Assembly: GCA_002433805.1 (NCBI GenBank)
Contig: DJIW01000099.1
Location: 1 to 17,456 of the forward strand
Reading direction: 5' to 3'
From: Competibacteraceae bacterium UBA6584
Lineage (GTDB): Bacteria > Pseudomonadota > Gammaproteobacteria > Competibacterales > Competibacteraceae
DNA: 17,456 nt
Part shown: piece by piece, positions 1 to 6,519 of the stretch
Numbering within the stretch: the first letter of the stretch is position 1
Layout: every line of letters begins with the position of its first letter
Made by a program: the position numbers and the translations under genes
Notes under the pieces: model-generated
Database searches by the model: none
What the model was told of the DNA's origin: nothing
What the model saw: only the letters and a program-made list of their open reading frames with translations

Positions 1-343
1 TTTTTTGTATCCGTAAATCGGCGGTGATCAGCAAAATTTTAGCCGGTTATACCACTGGTGCCACCCCTTAGACAACAAGGTTTCGACGCGCCCCTGCTTC
101 CGTCTCGGGACACTTTCCCCATTCAAGCCGATTATCAGTCGAAACAATAGCTTATTAAGGCTTATGACCACACTATATTGTAGTGTCAAACAAACAACAC
201 CACAGCATATAGTAATTTTTTCCAGCTTCTTCTAGAATCCGGTCAATCCGCTGCAAGACGGAACTCGGCCGACGCCATCGCCTTCGCGCCGATGACAACA
301 CTCATCAGTTTCACCTCATGCCTTCCAGGGAGACCGTCGGCCC
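1..343. other. Leader and intergenic region upstream of nrdJa
   Basis: This 343-base stretch has no convincing coding region on either strand. Bases 1-169 show nothing I can assign. Bases 170-215 hold the NrdR-like palindromes described separately. Bases 216-343 would be the untranslated leader of nrdJa and end with a ribosome binding site (AGGGAG at 327-332). No clear riboswitch, tRNA or terminator is visible. The upstream neighbour lies outside the window. Confidence 0.6.
170..215 (+). promoter_or_regulatory. Putative pair of NrdR boxes in the nrdJ promoter region
   Basis: Box 1 (170-186) reads ACACTATATTGTAGTGT, with perfect 6-base arms ACACTA and TAGTGT around a 5-base centre. Box 2 (200-215) reads CCACAGCATATAGTAA and matches the NrdR consensus acaCwAtATaTwGtgt at about 11 of 16 positions. 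The boxes begin 30 bases apart, close to the spacing of tandem NrdR sites in known nrd promoters. NrdR is the ATP/dATP-sensing repressor of ribonucleotide reductase genes, so the location fits. A -10-like TATAGT (208-213) lies inside box 2, so bound NrdR would block RNA polymerase, but no good -35 is visible. Box 1 is one base longer than consensus. Site identity is inferred from sequence only. Confidence 0.6.
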
Positions 344-2503
344 ATGAAAACCGCGCATCTAGAGCCTGTTGATCGCCCGACCGCCGCCGCCGATGTACCG
401 ATGCAGGCCGCATCCTGGGACATCTGGGACCAAAAATATCGCCTCAAGGACAAGGATGGCCGTTCGATTGACGCCATGATCGACGCCACTTATCAGCGCG
501 TCGCCAAGGCCCTTTCGGAGGTGGAAGCCACACCGGACCTGCGGGCGCTTTGGCATGAAAAATTTTTATGGGCGCTGCGCCACGGCGCGATCCCGGCCGG
601 ACGCATCATCTCCAACGCGGGCGCCTGGGAGCACAAGCCCGCCACCTCCACGATCAACTGTACGGTTTCCGGCACCATCCGCGATTCGATGGACGACATT
701 TTGCGTAAGGTGCACGAGGCAGGCTTGACGCTCAAATCGGGCGCGGGCATCGGCTATGAGTTTTCCACGCTGCGGCCGCGCGGTGCTTATGTCTCGGGCG
801 CGGGCGCGTACACCTCGGGTCCGCTGTCGTTCATGGATATTTACGACAAAATGTGTTTTACCGTGTCCTCGGCGGGCGGGCGGCGCGGCGCGCAAATGGG
901 CACCTTCGATATCGGCCATCCCGATGTCCTGGAATTCGTCCGGGCCAAGCGCGAAGCTGGCCGCCTGCGCCAATTCAATCTGTCGTTGCTGATCACCCAA
1001 GAGTTCATGGAGGCGGTCAAGACCGATTCCGAATGGCTGCTGGCGTTTCCACTGCTGGCCAAGGAAGTCGAACAAGACGGGGTGGATTTGCGAGACGCCG
1101 ACCAAATCGTGTGGCGCGACTGGCCGACGACCGAGGGCTTGACCGTCAACGAGGCCGGCCAAGTCGCCTGCAAGATTTATCGCAAAATCCGCGCCCGGCG
1201 GCTGTGGGACGTGATCATGGCGTCCACCTATGATTACGCCGAACCGGGCTTCATCTTGATCGACCGCGCTAACGAGATGAACAATAACTGGTTTTGCGAA
1301 AACATTCGCGCGACCAATCCCTGCGGCGAGCAAACACTCCCGCCTTATGGCTCGTGTCTGTTAGGGTCGGTCAATCTCACCCAATTCGTCCAAAATCCGT
1401 TCACGGAAAAAGCCTGTTTCGACTGGGAAACCTACCGCGACGTCGTCGCCATCTTCACCCGGATGCTCGATAACGTGGTCGAGATCAACGGCTTACCCTT
1501 GGAGCAGCAGCGCCAGGAAATTCTCGGCAAGCGCCGGCACGGCATGGGTTTTCTCGGATTGGGCTCGACCTTGACCATGCTGCGCATCCAATATGGCTCT
1601 TCGGAATCGCTGGCTTTCACCGAGAGCGTCACCCGCGAGCTGGCGCTGACCGGCTGGCGGGTCGCCTTGGAACTAGCCCGCGAAAAAGGTCCCGCGCCGG
1701 TGCTCGAACAGGATTTCACCGTCACCGCCGAGATGCTGCGCAAGCGTCCGGAAATGCGCAAAGACGGCTTGAAGGAAGGCGACACGGTCAAGGGCAAGGT
1801 GCTGCACGCTCGCTACAGCCGCTACCTGCAACAAGTGGCGCAAGTCGAGCCCGAGCTGGTGGATGAATTGGCGCGCGCCGGCGCCCGGTTCACCCATCAC
1901 AGTTCCATTGCGCCCACCGGCACCATCGCCCTGTCGCTGGCCAACAACGCCAGCAACGGCATCGAACCCAGCTTCGCCCATCACTACTTCCGCAACGTGA
2001 TCCGGCCGGGCAAGAAATCCAAGGAGAAGGTCGATGTGTTTTCGTTTGAATTGCTGGCCTACCGGCATTTGATCAATCCGAAGGCCATTCCGGACGTTGA
2101 ATCGGGCGAACAACGCCTGCCGAGCTATTTCATCGCCGCTGACGAGGTCAGCCCGAAACAGCATGTGAACATTCAGGCCGCCGCTCAGAAATGGATCGAT
2201 TCCAGCATTTCCAAAACGGCGAACGTGCCCACCGATTTCCCTTACGAGGAGTTCAAGGATATCTATCTGTACGCCTACGAACAGGGCTTGAAGGGCTGCA
2301 CCACGTTCCGCTTCAACCCTTCCGCTTTCCAGGGCGTGCTGGTCAAGGAACAGGATTTAGCCAATACCCTCTACCGATTTACGCTGGAAGACGGTTCGGA
2401 AATCGAACTCAAAGGCCACGAGGAAATCGAGTACGACGGTGAAACGCACACCGCGGCCAACCTATATGACGCCCTCAAGGAAGGTTATTATGGGAAATGG
2501 TAA
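344..2503 (+). CDS. nrdJa: Class II (adenosylcobalamin-dependent) ribonucleotide reductase, catalytic chain NrdJa
   Basis: This enzyme reduces ribonucleotides to deoxyribonucleotides for DNA synthesis, using a cysteine thiyl radical generated from adenosylcobalamin; it needs no oxygen. The 719-residue chain holds the ten-stranded barrel. C106 (in NCTV) and C338 (in YGSC) are the predicted redox pair. N325-P-C327-G-E329 is the catalytic motif, with C327 the radical cysteine and N325/E329 its partners; the C327-to-C338 spacing matches well-studied class II enzymes. Further conserved stretches are SSISKTANVPTDF (620-632) and GCTTFRFNPS (651-660). The chain stops after a LKEGYYGKW ending and lacks the cysteine-rich TSCPD tail, which the next gene supplies, as in the split NrdJa/NrdJb of Pseudomonas aeruginosa. 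The start at 344 has AGGGAG 11 bases upstream, and the N-terminus resembles that family. NrdR-like boxes lie upstream. Confidence 0.95.
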   Translation: MKTAHLEPVDRPTAAADVPMQAASWDIWDQKYRLKDKDGRSIDAMIDATYQRVAKALSEVEATPDLRALWHEKFLWALRHGAIPAGRIISNAGAWEHKPATSTINCTVSGTIRDSMDDILRKVHEAGLTLKSGAGIGYEFSTLRPRGAYVSGAGAYTSGPLSFMDIYDKMCFTVSSAGGRRGAQMGTFDIGHPDVLEFVRAKREAGRLRQFNLSLLITQEFMEAVKTDSEWLLAFPLLAKEVEQDGVDLRDADQIVWRDWPTTEGLTVNEAGQVACKIYRKIRARRLWDVIMASTYDYAEPGFILIDRANEMNNNWFCENIRATNPCGEQTLPPYGSCLLGSVNLTQFVQNPFTEKACFDWETYRDVVAIFTRMLDNVVEINGLPLEQQRQEILGKRRHGMGFLGLGSTLTMLRIQYGSSESLAFTESVTRELALTGWRVALELAREKGPAPVLEQDFTVTAEMLRKRPEMRKDGLKEGDTVKGKVLHARYSRYLQQVAQVEPELVDELARAGARFTHHSSIAPTGTIALSLANNASNGIEPSFAHHYFRNVIRPGKKSKEKVDVFSFELLAYRHLINPKAIPDVESGEQRLPSYFIAADEVSPKQHVNIQAAAQKWIDSSISKTANVPTDFPYEEFKDIYLYAYEQGLKGCTTFRFNPSAFQGVLVKEQDLANTLYRFTLEDGSEIELKGHEEIEYDGETHTAANLYDALKEGYYGKW

Positions 2504-2539
2504 ATCCGCACGCCGCCGTCCGATTTTGGAGGGACGACC

Positions 2540-3223
2540 ATGACCATCAAGATCGACAAAAAAATCGTTGCCTACAACGTTGTCAAAAACGACGACAAAC
2601 TGCCCGCTCTGATCAGCGAGCCGGCGGCCGTGCAGCAGATGCACGAAAGCTTGGCCCGGCCCGAAATGCTCTCGGGCACGACCTATAAGGTCAAAACCCC
2701 GCTGTCGGATCACGCGCTCTACATCACCATCAACGACATCATTCTCAATCGCGACACCGAACACGAGACGCGCCGGCCGTTTGAAATTTTCATCAACTCC
2801 AAGGCGATGGATCATTTTCAATGGATTGTCGCGCTGACCCGCATCATCTCCGCCGTATTTCGCAAAGGCGGCGATTGCACGTTTTTGGTCGAGGAAATGC
2901 GCTCGGTGTTCGACCCCAAGGGCGGTTACTTCAAAAAGGGCGGCAAATACATGCCTTCGCTGGTCGCGGAAATCGGCGACGTCATCGAATCGCACATGCG
3001 CTCCATCGGCTTGATCGAGGAAAACGAACTCGACGCCCACCAGCGCAAGATGATCGCCGAGCAACGCAACAAATACGAAGTCGGCATGAAGGCCGTCGAG
3101 GACGCGGGCGAAGACAGCTTTCCCCCGGAGGCCACGCTGTGCGGAAAATGCCAGACCAAGGCCGTTATCGTCATGGACGGCTGTCTGACCTGCCTCAATT
3201 GCGGCGACTCTAAGTGTTCCTAA
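2540..3223 (+). CDS. nrdJb: Class II ribonucleotide reductase accessory chain NrdJb (TSCPD domain and cysteine-rich tail)
   Basis: The 227-residue protein carries the part of class II reductase missing from NrdJa. Residues about 78-155 look like the TSCPD fold, with PFEIFINSKAMDHFQWIVAL followed by a long helical region. The C-terminus packs six cysteines into 26 residues: C201-x2-C204, C215-x2-C218-x2-C221 and C226. In single-chain class II enzymes the corresponding cysteines bind zinc and/or shuttle reducing equivalents from thioredoxin to the active-site disulfide (C106/C338 of NrdJa); here that would have to happen between two chains. It starts 36 bases after nrdJa with a strong GGAGGG site (2528-2533, 6-base spacer), so the two are almost certainly one operon. 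Identity is by domain content and by analogy with P. aeruginosa nrdJb. Which cysteines are redox-active is inferred. Confidence 0.88.
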   Translation: MTIKIDKKIVAYNVVKNDDKLPALISEPAAVQQMHESLARPEMLSGTTYKVKTPLSDHALYITINDIILNRDTEHETRRPFEIFINSKAMDHFQWIVALTRIISAVFRKGGDCTFLVEEMRSVFDPKGGYFKKGGKYMPSLVAEIGDVIESHMRSIGLIEENELDAHQRKMIAEQRNKYEVGMKAVEDAGEDSFPPEATLCGKCQTKAVIVMDGCLTCLNCGDSKCS

Positions 3224-3268
3224 ACGAAAATTCGCAACTTACCGCCTCATTCGAGCCTGAGACGAGCC

Positions 3269-4273
3269 ATGCGCCCAGAATTGCCCGATCAGATGACCGC
3301 CATCGAAATCACCGCGCCGGGCGGCCCGCAGCAGTTGGTTCCGAGCCGCCGCGCGATACCGAAACCGGCTGTTGGAGAAGTCCTGCTTGAAGTCGCCGCC
3401 GCCGGCGTCAATCGACCCGACTGCCTGCAGCGCCAAGGCGGTTATCCGCCGCCGCCGGGCGCATCCGACATTCCCGGACTGGAAGTGGCCGGCACGGTCG
3501 TCGCCTTGGGCGAGGGCGTGGAGAGCTGGAAAATCGGCGATCGAGTCTGCGCCTTATTGACCGGCGGCGGCTACGCCGAATATTGCACCGCGCCCGCCCC
3601 GCAATGCCTGCCGATTCCGGCCGGTTTGACCTTACAACAGGCCGCCGCCCTCCCGGAAACTTTTTTTACGGTCTGGAGCAATATTTTCGACCGGGCGCGG
3701 CTGCAACCCGGCGAAACGCTACTGATCCACGGCGGCACGAGCGGCATCGGCACCACCGCGATCCAACTCGCCAAGGCTCTAGGCTCGCGGGTGTTCGTCA
3801 CCGTCGGCGGCATCGAAAAAATTCAGCCCTGCCTGGACCTCGGGGCAGAACGCGCCATCAACTACCATGAGGAAGATTTTGTCCAGGCAGTCAAGGAGCT
3901 TACCCAAAATCGGGGCGTTGACGTGATCCTGGATATGGTCGGCGGCGATTACACGCAGCGCAACCTGAGCGCGCTGGCGGTGGAAGGCCGGCTGGTCTTC
4001 ATCGCGTTTCTACGCGGCGCTAAGATGGAGTTGAATTTAGCGCCGGTCATGATGAAACGGCTGACGGTCACCGGTTCGACCCTGCGCGCCCGTCCGGTCG
4101 CGGATAAAGCGCCCATCGCCCAACACCTGCAACGAACCGTTTGGCCCCTGCTCGCCAGCGGAAAGATCCGACCGATCATCCAGCAAATCTTTCCCCTGGC
4201 TGAAGCCGCCGCCGCTCACGCACTCATGGAATCCAACCGCCATATCGGAAAATTGTTGCTCCAGGTTCGCTAA
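3269..4273 (+). CDS. NAD(P)H:quinone oxidoreductase, PIG3 family (zinc-free MDR)
   Basis: This 334-residue cytosolic medium-chain dehydrogenase/reductase probably reduces quinones or other electrophilic carbonyl compounds with NADPH. An N-terminal GroES-like domain (about 9-130) carries NRPDCLQRQGGY (48-59), PPPGAS and GLEVAGTVVALG. Y59 aligns with the active-site Tyr51 of human PIG3, and the zinc ligands of alcohol dehydrogenases are absent. A Rossmann domain follows with the nucleotide-binding loop HGGTSGIGT (154-162). The IGKLLLQV ending is typical of the family. The start at 3269 gives the 8-residue lead MRPELPDQ before MTAIEI; the inner ATG at 3293 is an alternative, and neither has a strong ribosome binding site. 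It lies 45 bases after nrdJb in the same direction, so read-through is possible, but no functional link to nucleotide reduction is evident. Confidence 0.9.
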   Translation: MRPELPDQMTAIEITAPGGPQQLVPSRRAIPKPAVGEVLLEVAAAGVNRPDCLQRQGGYPPPPGASDIPGLEVAGTVVALGEGVESWKIGDRVCALLTGGGYAEYCTAPAPQCLPIPAGLTLQQAAALPETFFTVWSNIFDRARLQPGETLLIHGGTSGIGTTAIQLAKALGSRVFVTVGGIEKIQPCLDLGAERAINYHEEDFVQAVKELTQNRGVDVILDMVGGDYTQRNLSALAVEGRLVFIAFLRGAKMELNLAPVMMKRLTVTGSTLRARPVADKAPIAQHLQRTVWPLLASGKIRPIIQQIFPLAEAAAAHALMESNRHIGKLLLQVR

Positions 4274-4600
4274 GCCATCGCGCTCCCCTACCCGCTCAGG
4301 CCCTCGCCGCTTCAATCGGCTTGCAAAAAATCTCTGAAGGGCCTTGCGCTCATCCGAGAATTTATTTTGTTTTGCATTGCAACAATCCCTCGAGTGTGCT
4401 GTTATTAAAGGCAGTTGATTCGCCGTTTCCCGTCTGACGGAACGACCTGTTAAGCGTGCAGTCATCAACTACTCTTATTCTTGCGCTGCGGATGGTTTAT
4501 GAGCGGTCGAATTTCAACCGCCAGGCAGGCAAGGAATGATGGATTTTGCCAAGCATATTCGCCTGCAAGCCGCTTTCTTACAGGTGAAGAGGTTGAAAAC
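4274..4600. other. Intergenic region between quinone oxidoreductase and the small ORF
   Basis: No convincing gene is seen in these 327 bases. A small perfect palindrome TTGCATTGCAA (4372-4382) lies in an AT-rich patch. A possible weak sigma70-like promoter is TTGCAA (4377-4382), 17 bases, then TGTTAT (4400-4405), with 4 of 6 matches each. No clear terminator follows the oxidoreductase. An in-frame upstream extension of the small ORF (ATG at 4499) is open but has no good ribosome binding site. Confidence 0.35.
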
Positions 4601-4774
4601 ATGCGTGGAAATTACAAGCTCAAGCAACCGCTGGTTTGGTTCGAGCGCGATGGCTGGTGGTTCAAGATCCTCGGCGAGTGCTTCGGACCTTATCGAGATC
4701 GGCTCGAAGCGCGCTACAATCTTTTGGTCATTCAGGGCTTAAGCCTTCAACTGCGCCAAGCAATCTCAAGATAG
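4601..4774 (+). CDS. Small hypothetical protein, 57 residues
   Basis: I do not recognise this gene with certainty. The start at 4601 is chosen because GAAGAGG (4586-4592) lies 8 bases upstream; in-frame starts at 4499 (ATG) and 4481 (TTG) would give 91 or 97 residues but lack a good site. The protein is basic and aromatic. An N-terminal beta-like stretch, VWFERDGWWFKILGECFGPY (12-31), leads into a predicted helix, RDRLEARYNLLVIQGLSLQL (32-51). The pattern of Trp/Phe strand, Glu, then GP(F/Y) followed by a helix recalls small gammaproteobacterial proteins of the DUF6316 type, but that is only an impression. There is no signal peptide, membrane segment or metal site (one cysteine, C27). It stands alone between the oxidoreductase and the shared terminator, 120 bases ahead of the hairpin. 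Confidence 0.6.
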   Translation: MRGNYKLKQPLVWFERDGWWFKILGECFGPYRDRLEARYNLLVIQGLSLQLRQAISR

Positions 4775-4894
4775 ATGTGCACTTGATCGTCGCACACCTC
4801 GGTCCATCGATTCCCGAGTTGTCCGCTACCCTGAAGATAAGAGATAGGCGAAAGTGTGATGCGGCCACGCAGCGTGACGGTCGCGTATTCCAAT

Positions 4895-4921
4895 AAAAAA
4901 GCCGGCATCGCCGGCTTTTTT
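4895..4921. terminator. Bidirectional rho-independent terminator
   Basis: A perfect 12-bp stem is visible. AAAAAAGCCGGC (4895-4906) pairs with GCCGGCTTTTTT (4910-4921) across the 3-base loop ATC. The flanking runs put a U-tract after the GC hairpin in both directions. It can therefore end the + strand transcript of the small ORF and the - strand ribosomal/rpoA transcript, whose last gene rplQ stops 16 bases away. Confidence 0.93.
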
Positions 4922-4936
4922 AGTCCATCAAAATGC

Positions 4937-5314
4937 TTATTCGCTGGCCGCCGCGCCGGGCCGATCCATCAGCTCGACATAGGCCAGGGGCGCATTGTCG
5001 CCGGCGCGAAACCCGCATTTCAAAATGCGCAAGTAGCCGCCCGGACGCGCTTGAAACCGAGGCCCCAATTCGCCGAATAACTTGGTCACCACCTGACGGT
5101 CGCGCAAGCGGTCGAACGCCAAGCGCCGGTGGGCCAAACTATCCTGTTTGGACAGCGTGATCAACGGTTCGGCGACCCGACGCAATTCCTTGGCTTTCGG
5201 CAAGGTCGTCCGAATCACTTCGTGAGTGAACAGCGAAGCGGCCATATTGCGCAGCATGGCCTTGCGGTGGCTGCTCGTGCGGTTCAGTTTACGACCGGCT
5301 TTGCGATGGCGCAT
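4937..5314 (-). CDS. rplQ: 50S ribosomal protein L17 (bL17)
   Basis: L17 is a large-subunit protein near the peptide exit tunnel. The 125-residue sequence begins MRHRKAGRKLNRTSSHRKAM, the hallmark of the family, and continues with LFTHEVIRTTLPKAKELRRVAEPLIT and a RILKCGFRAGDNAPLAYVEL segment near the end. The length matches E. coli L17 (127). The start has AAGGAA just upstream. It is the last gene of the alpha operon, 72 bases after rpoA, and is followed within 16 bases by the shared terminator. Nothing unusual is seen. Confidence 0.98.
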   Translation of the reverse strand: MRHRKAGRKLNRTSSHRKAMLRNMAASLFTHEVIRTTLPKAKELRRVAEPLITLSKQDSLAHRRLAFDRLRDRQVVTKLFGELGPRFQARPGGYLRILKCGFRAGDNAPLAYVELMDRPGAAASE

Positions 5315-5386
5315 GACACAAATTCCTTAAAAACCTGATCACGGATTAGCAATAAAAAACGATAACGGGACAATCAAACGCAAGTT

Positions 5387-6499
5387 TTACTCGTCGGCCT
5401 CGTCGGCCTCGCCATCGCCCTGAGCGTCCGATTTAGACGACTTGTCGACCTCGACCAGCATGCCGGCCAACGCGCCGCTCGCACGGCGCGCCGCGTTGCG
5501 TTGCTCGGCGGCTTGCTCCAGATTCAAATTGGGGGGCGGCCAATTGTCGATCTTCATGCCCAAAGCCAGCTTGTATTTGGCCAGCACGTCCTTGATCTCC
5601 GTCAAGGACTTCTTACCGAGATTCGGCGTTTTCAGCAATTCCGACTCAGTCCGCTGCACCAGATCGCCGATGTAGTAAATACTTTCGGCTTTCAAGCAGT
5701 TGGCGGAGCGCACCGTCAGTTCCAAATCGTCGACCGGCTGGATTAACACCGGGTCGATGTCGACCGGCGGCGGCAAGCTCGGCTCGTCGCGCTTGCCCTT
5801 GAGATCGACGAAAACCGACAATTGATCCAATAAAATTCGGGCGGCGGTGCGAATCGCCTCCTCGGGATCGATGGTGCCGTTGGTTTCCAGGGTCAGAACC
5901 AGCTTGTCTAAATTGGTGCGTTGCTCGACGCGGGCGCTTTCCACCCGGTAGCTGATCCGCTCGATCGGGCTGAAGGACGCATCCAAGCGCAACCGGCCGA
6001 TCGACCGGGTTTCGCTCTCGGCGCTTTCGCGCTGCGTCGCCGGCGCATAGCCGCAGCCCCGCTCCACTCTAAGCCGCATGCTCAGTTCGCCGCTCTTGGT
6101 CAGATGGGCGATGATGTGATCGGGGTTGATGATCTCGACGCTGTGACTGCCTTCGATATCGCCCGCCACTACCGGTCCCGGACCTTTCTTGGTCAGGCTC
6201 AGGTGCGCTTCCTCGACCCCTTCCTGCAAGGTGACCGCCACGCCCTTGAGATTGAGCAGGATGTCGATCACATCTTCCTGCACGCCCTCGATGGTCGAAT
6301 ATTCATGCAAGACTTCTTCAATCTCGCACTCGACGATGGCGGCGCCGGGAATCGAGGACAACAAAATCCGGCGCAAGGCGTTGCCGAGCGTGTAGCCAAA
6401 GCCGCGCTCCAACGGTTCCACGGTTACCTGAGCCAACCGAGGGGCAAGCTTTTCCACTTCGACACGGGTCGGTTTTAGCAAATCAAATGCACCCACCAT
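5387..6499 (-). CDS. rpoA: DNA-directed RNA polymerase subunit alpha
   Basis: RpoA dimerises to nucleate assembly of RNA polymerase, and its C-terminal domain contacts UP-element DNA and activators. The N-terminal domain (about 1-235) has ERGFGYTLGNALRRILLSS (31-49) and VEQRTNLDKLV. The C-terminal domain (about 252-320) has the DNA-contact motif LTVRSANCLKAE, with R264 equivalent to E. coli R265, then TPNLGKKSLTEIKDVL. The start at 6499 (MVGAFDLLKP) is chosen over an upstream in-frame start because it fits the family and has GAGGG upstream; it lies 20 bases after rpsD. At 370 residues it is about 40 longer than E. coli RpoA. The surplus is a C-terminal tail after NWPPP (residues about 324-370) ending in the acidic GDGEADEADE. 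Confidence 0.98.
   Translation of the reverse strand: MVGAFDLLKPTRVEVEKLAPRLAQVTVEPLERGFGYTLGNALRRILLSSIPGAAIVECEIEEVLHEYSTIEGVQEDVIDILLNLKGVAVTLQEGVEEAHLSLTKKGPGPVVAGDIEGSHSVEIINPDHIIAHLTKSGELSMRLRVERGCGYAPATQRESAESETRSIGRLRLDASFSPIERISYRVESARVEQRTNLDKLVLTLETNGTIDPEEAIRTAARILLDQLSVFVDLKGKRDEPSLPPPVDIDPVLIQPVDDLELTVRSANCLKAESIYYIGDLVQRTESELLKTPNLGKKSLTEIKDVLAKYKLALGMKIDNWPPPNLNLEQAAEQRNAARRASGALAGMLVEVDKSSKSDAQGDGEADEADE
5390..5407 (-). repeat. Tandem 9-base repeat in the rpoA tail
   Basis: CTCGTCGGC occurs twice in direct tandem (5390-5398 and 5399-5407, + strand), and the first bases of a third copy follow. On the coding strand it encodes Ala-Asp-Glu repeated at the very end of RpoA. In-frame units of this kind are typical of replication slippage, so the tail length could vary between relatives. 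Confidence 0.75.
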
Positions 6500-6519
6500 C
6501 CGCTTTCCCTCGGAGTCGA

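Noticed and set aside
322..343. A stretch before nrdJa (CCAGGGAGACC, then GTCGGCC) resembling the B12 box of cobalamin riboswitches.
   Set aside because: The spacing inside the box is wrong, and I cannot find the other conserved riboswitch parts (the GCCACTG core and upstream paired elements) in the leader. The AGGGAG is explained as the ribosome binding site. Cobalamin riboswitches also usually control B12-independent isozymes or transport, not the B12-dependent enzyme.
2330..2600. Split intein at the nrdJa/nrdJb junction, because the NrdJa C-terminus (LEDGSEIELKGHEEIEYDG) and NrdJb N-terminus (MTIKIDKKIVAYNVVK) look superficially Hint-like, and NrdJ proteins are known intein hosts.
   Set aside because: There is no Cys/Ser splice start before the NrdJa segment and no HN plus Cys/Ser/Thr junction in NrdJb. 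Both segments fit the normal split NrdJa/NrdJb family.
4536..4742. Alternative 68-residue ORF overlapping the small gene in another frame.
   Set aside because: The purine-rich AAGGA abuts its ATG directly with no usable spacer, its product is low-complexity Ser/Ala-rich sequence, and the overlapping frame from 4601 has a better start and a more protein-like composition.
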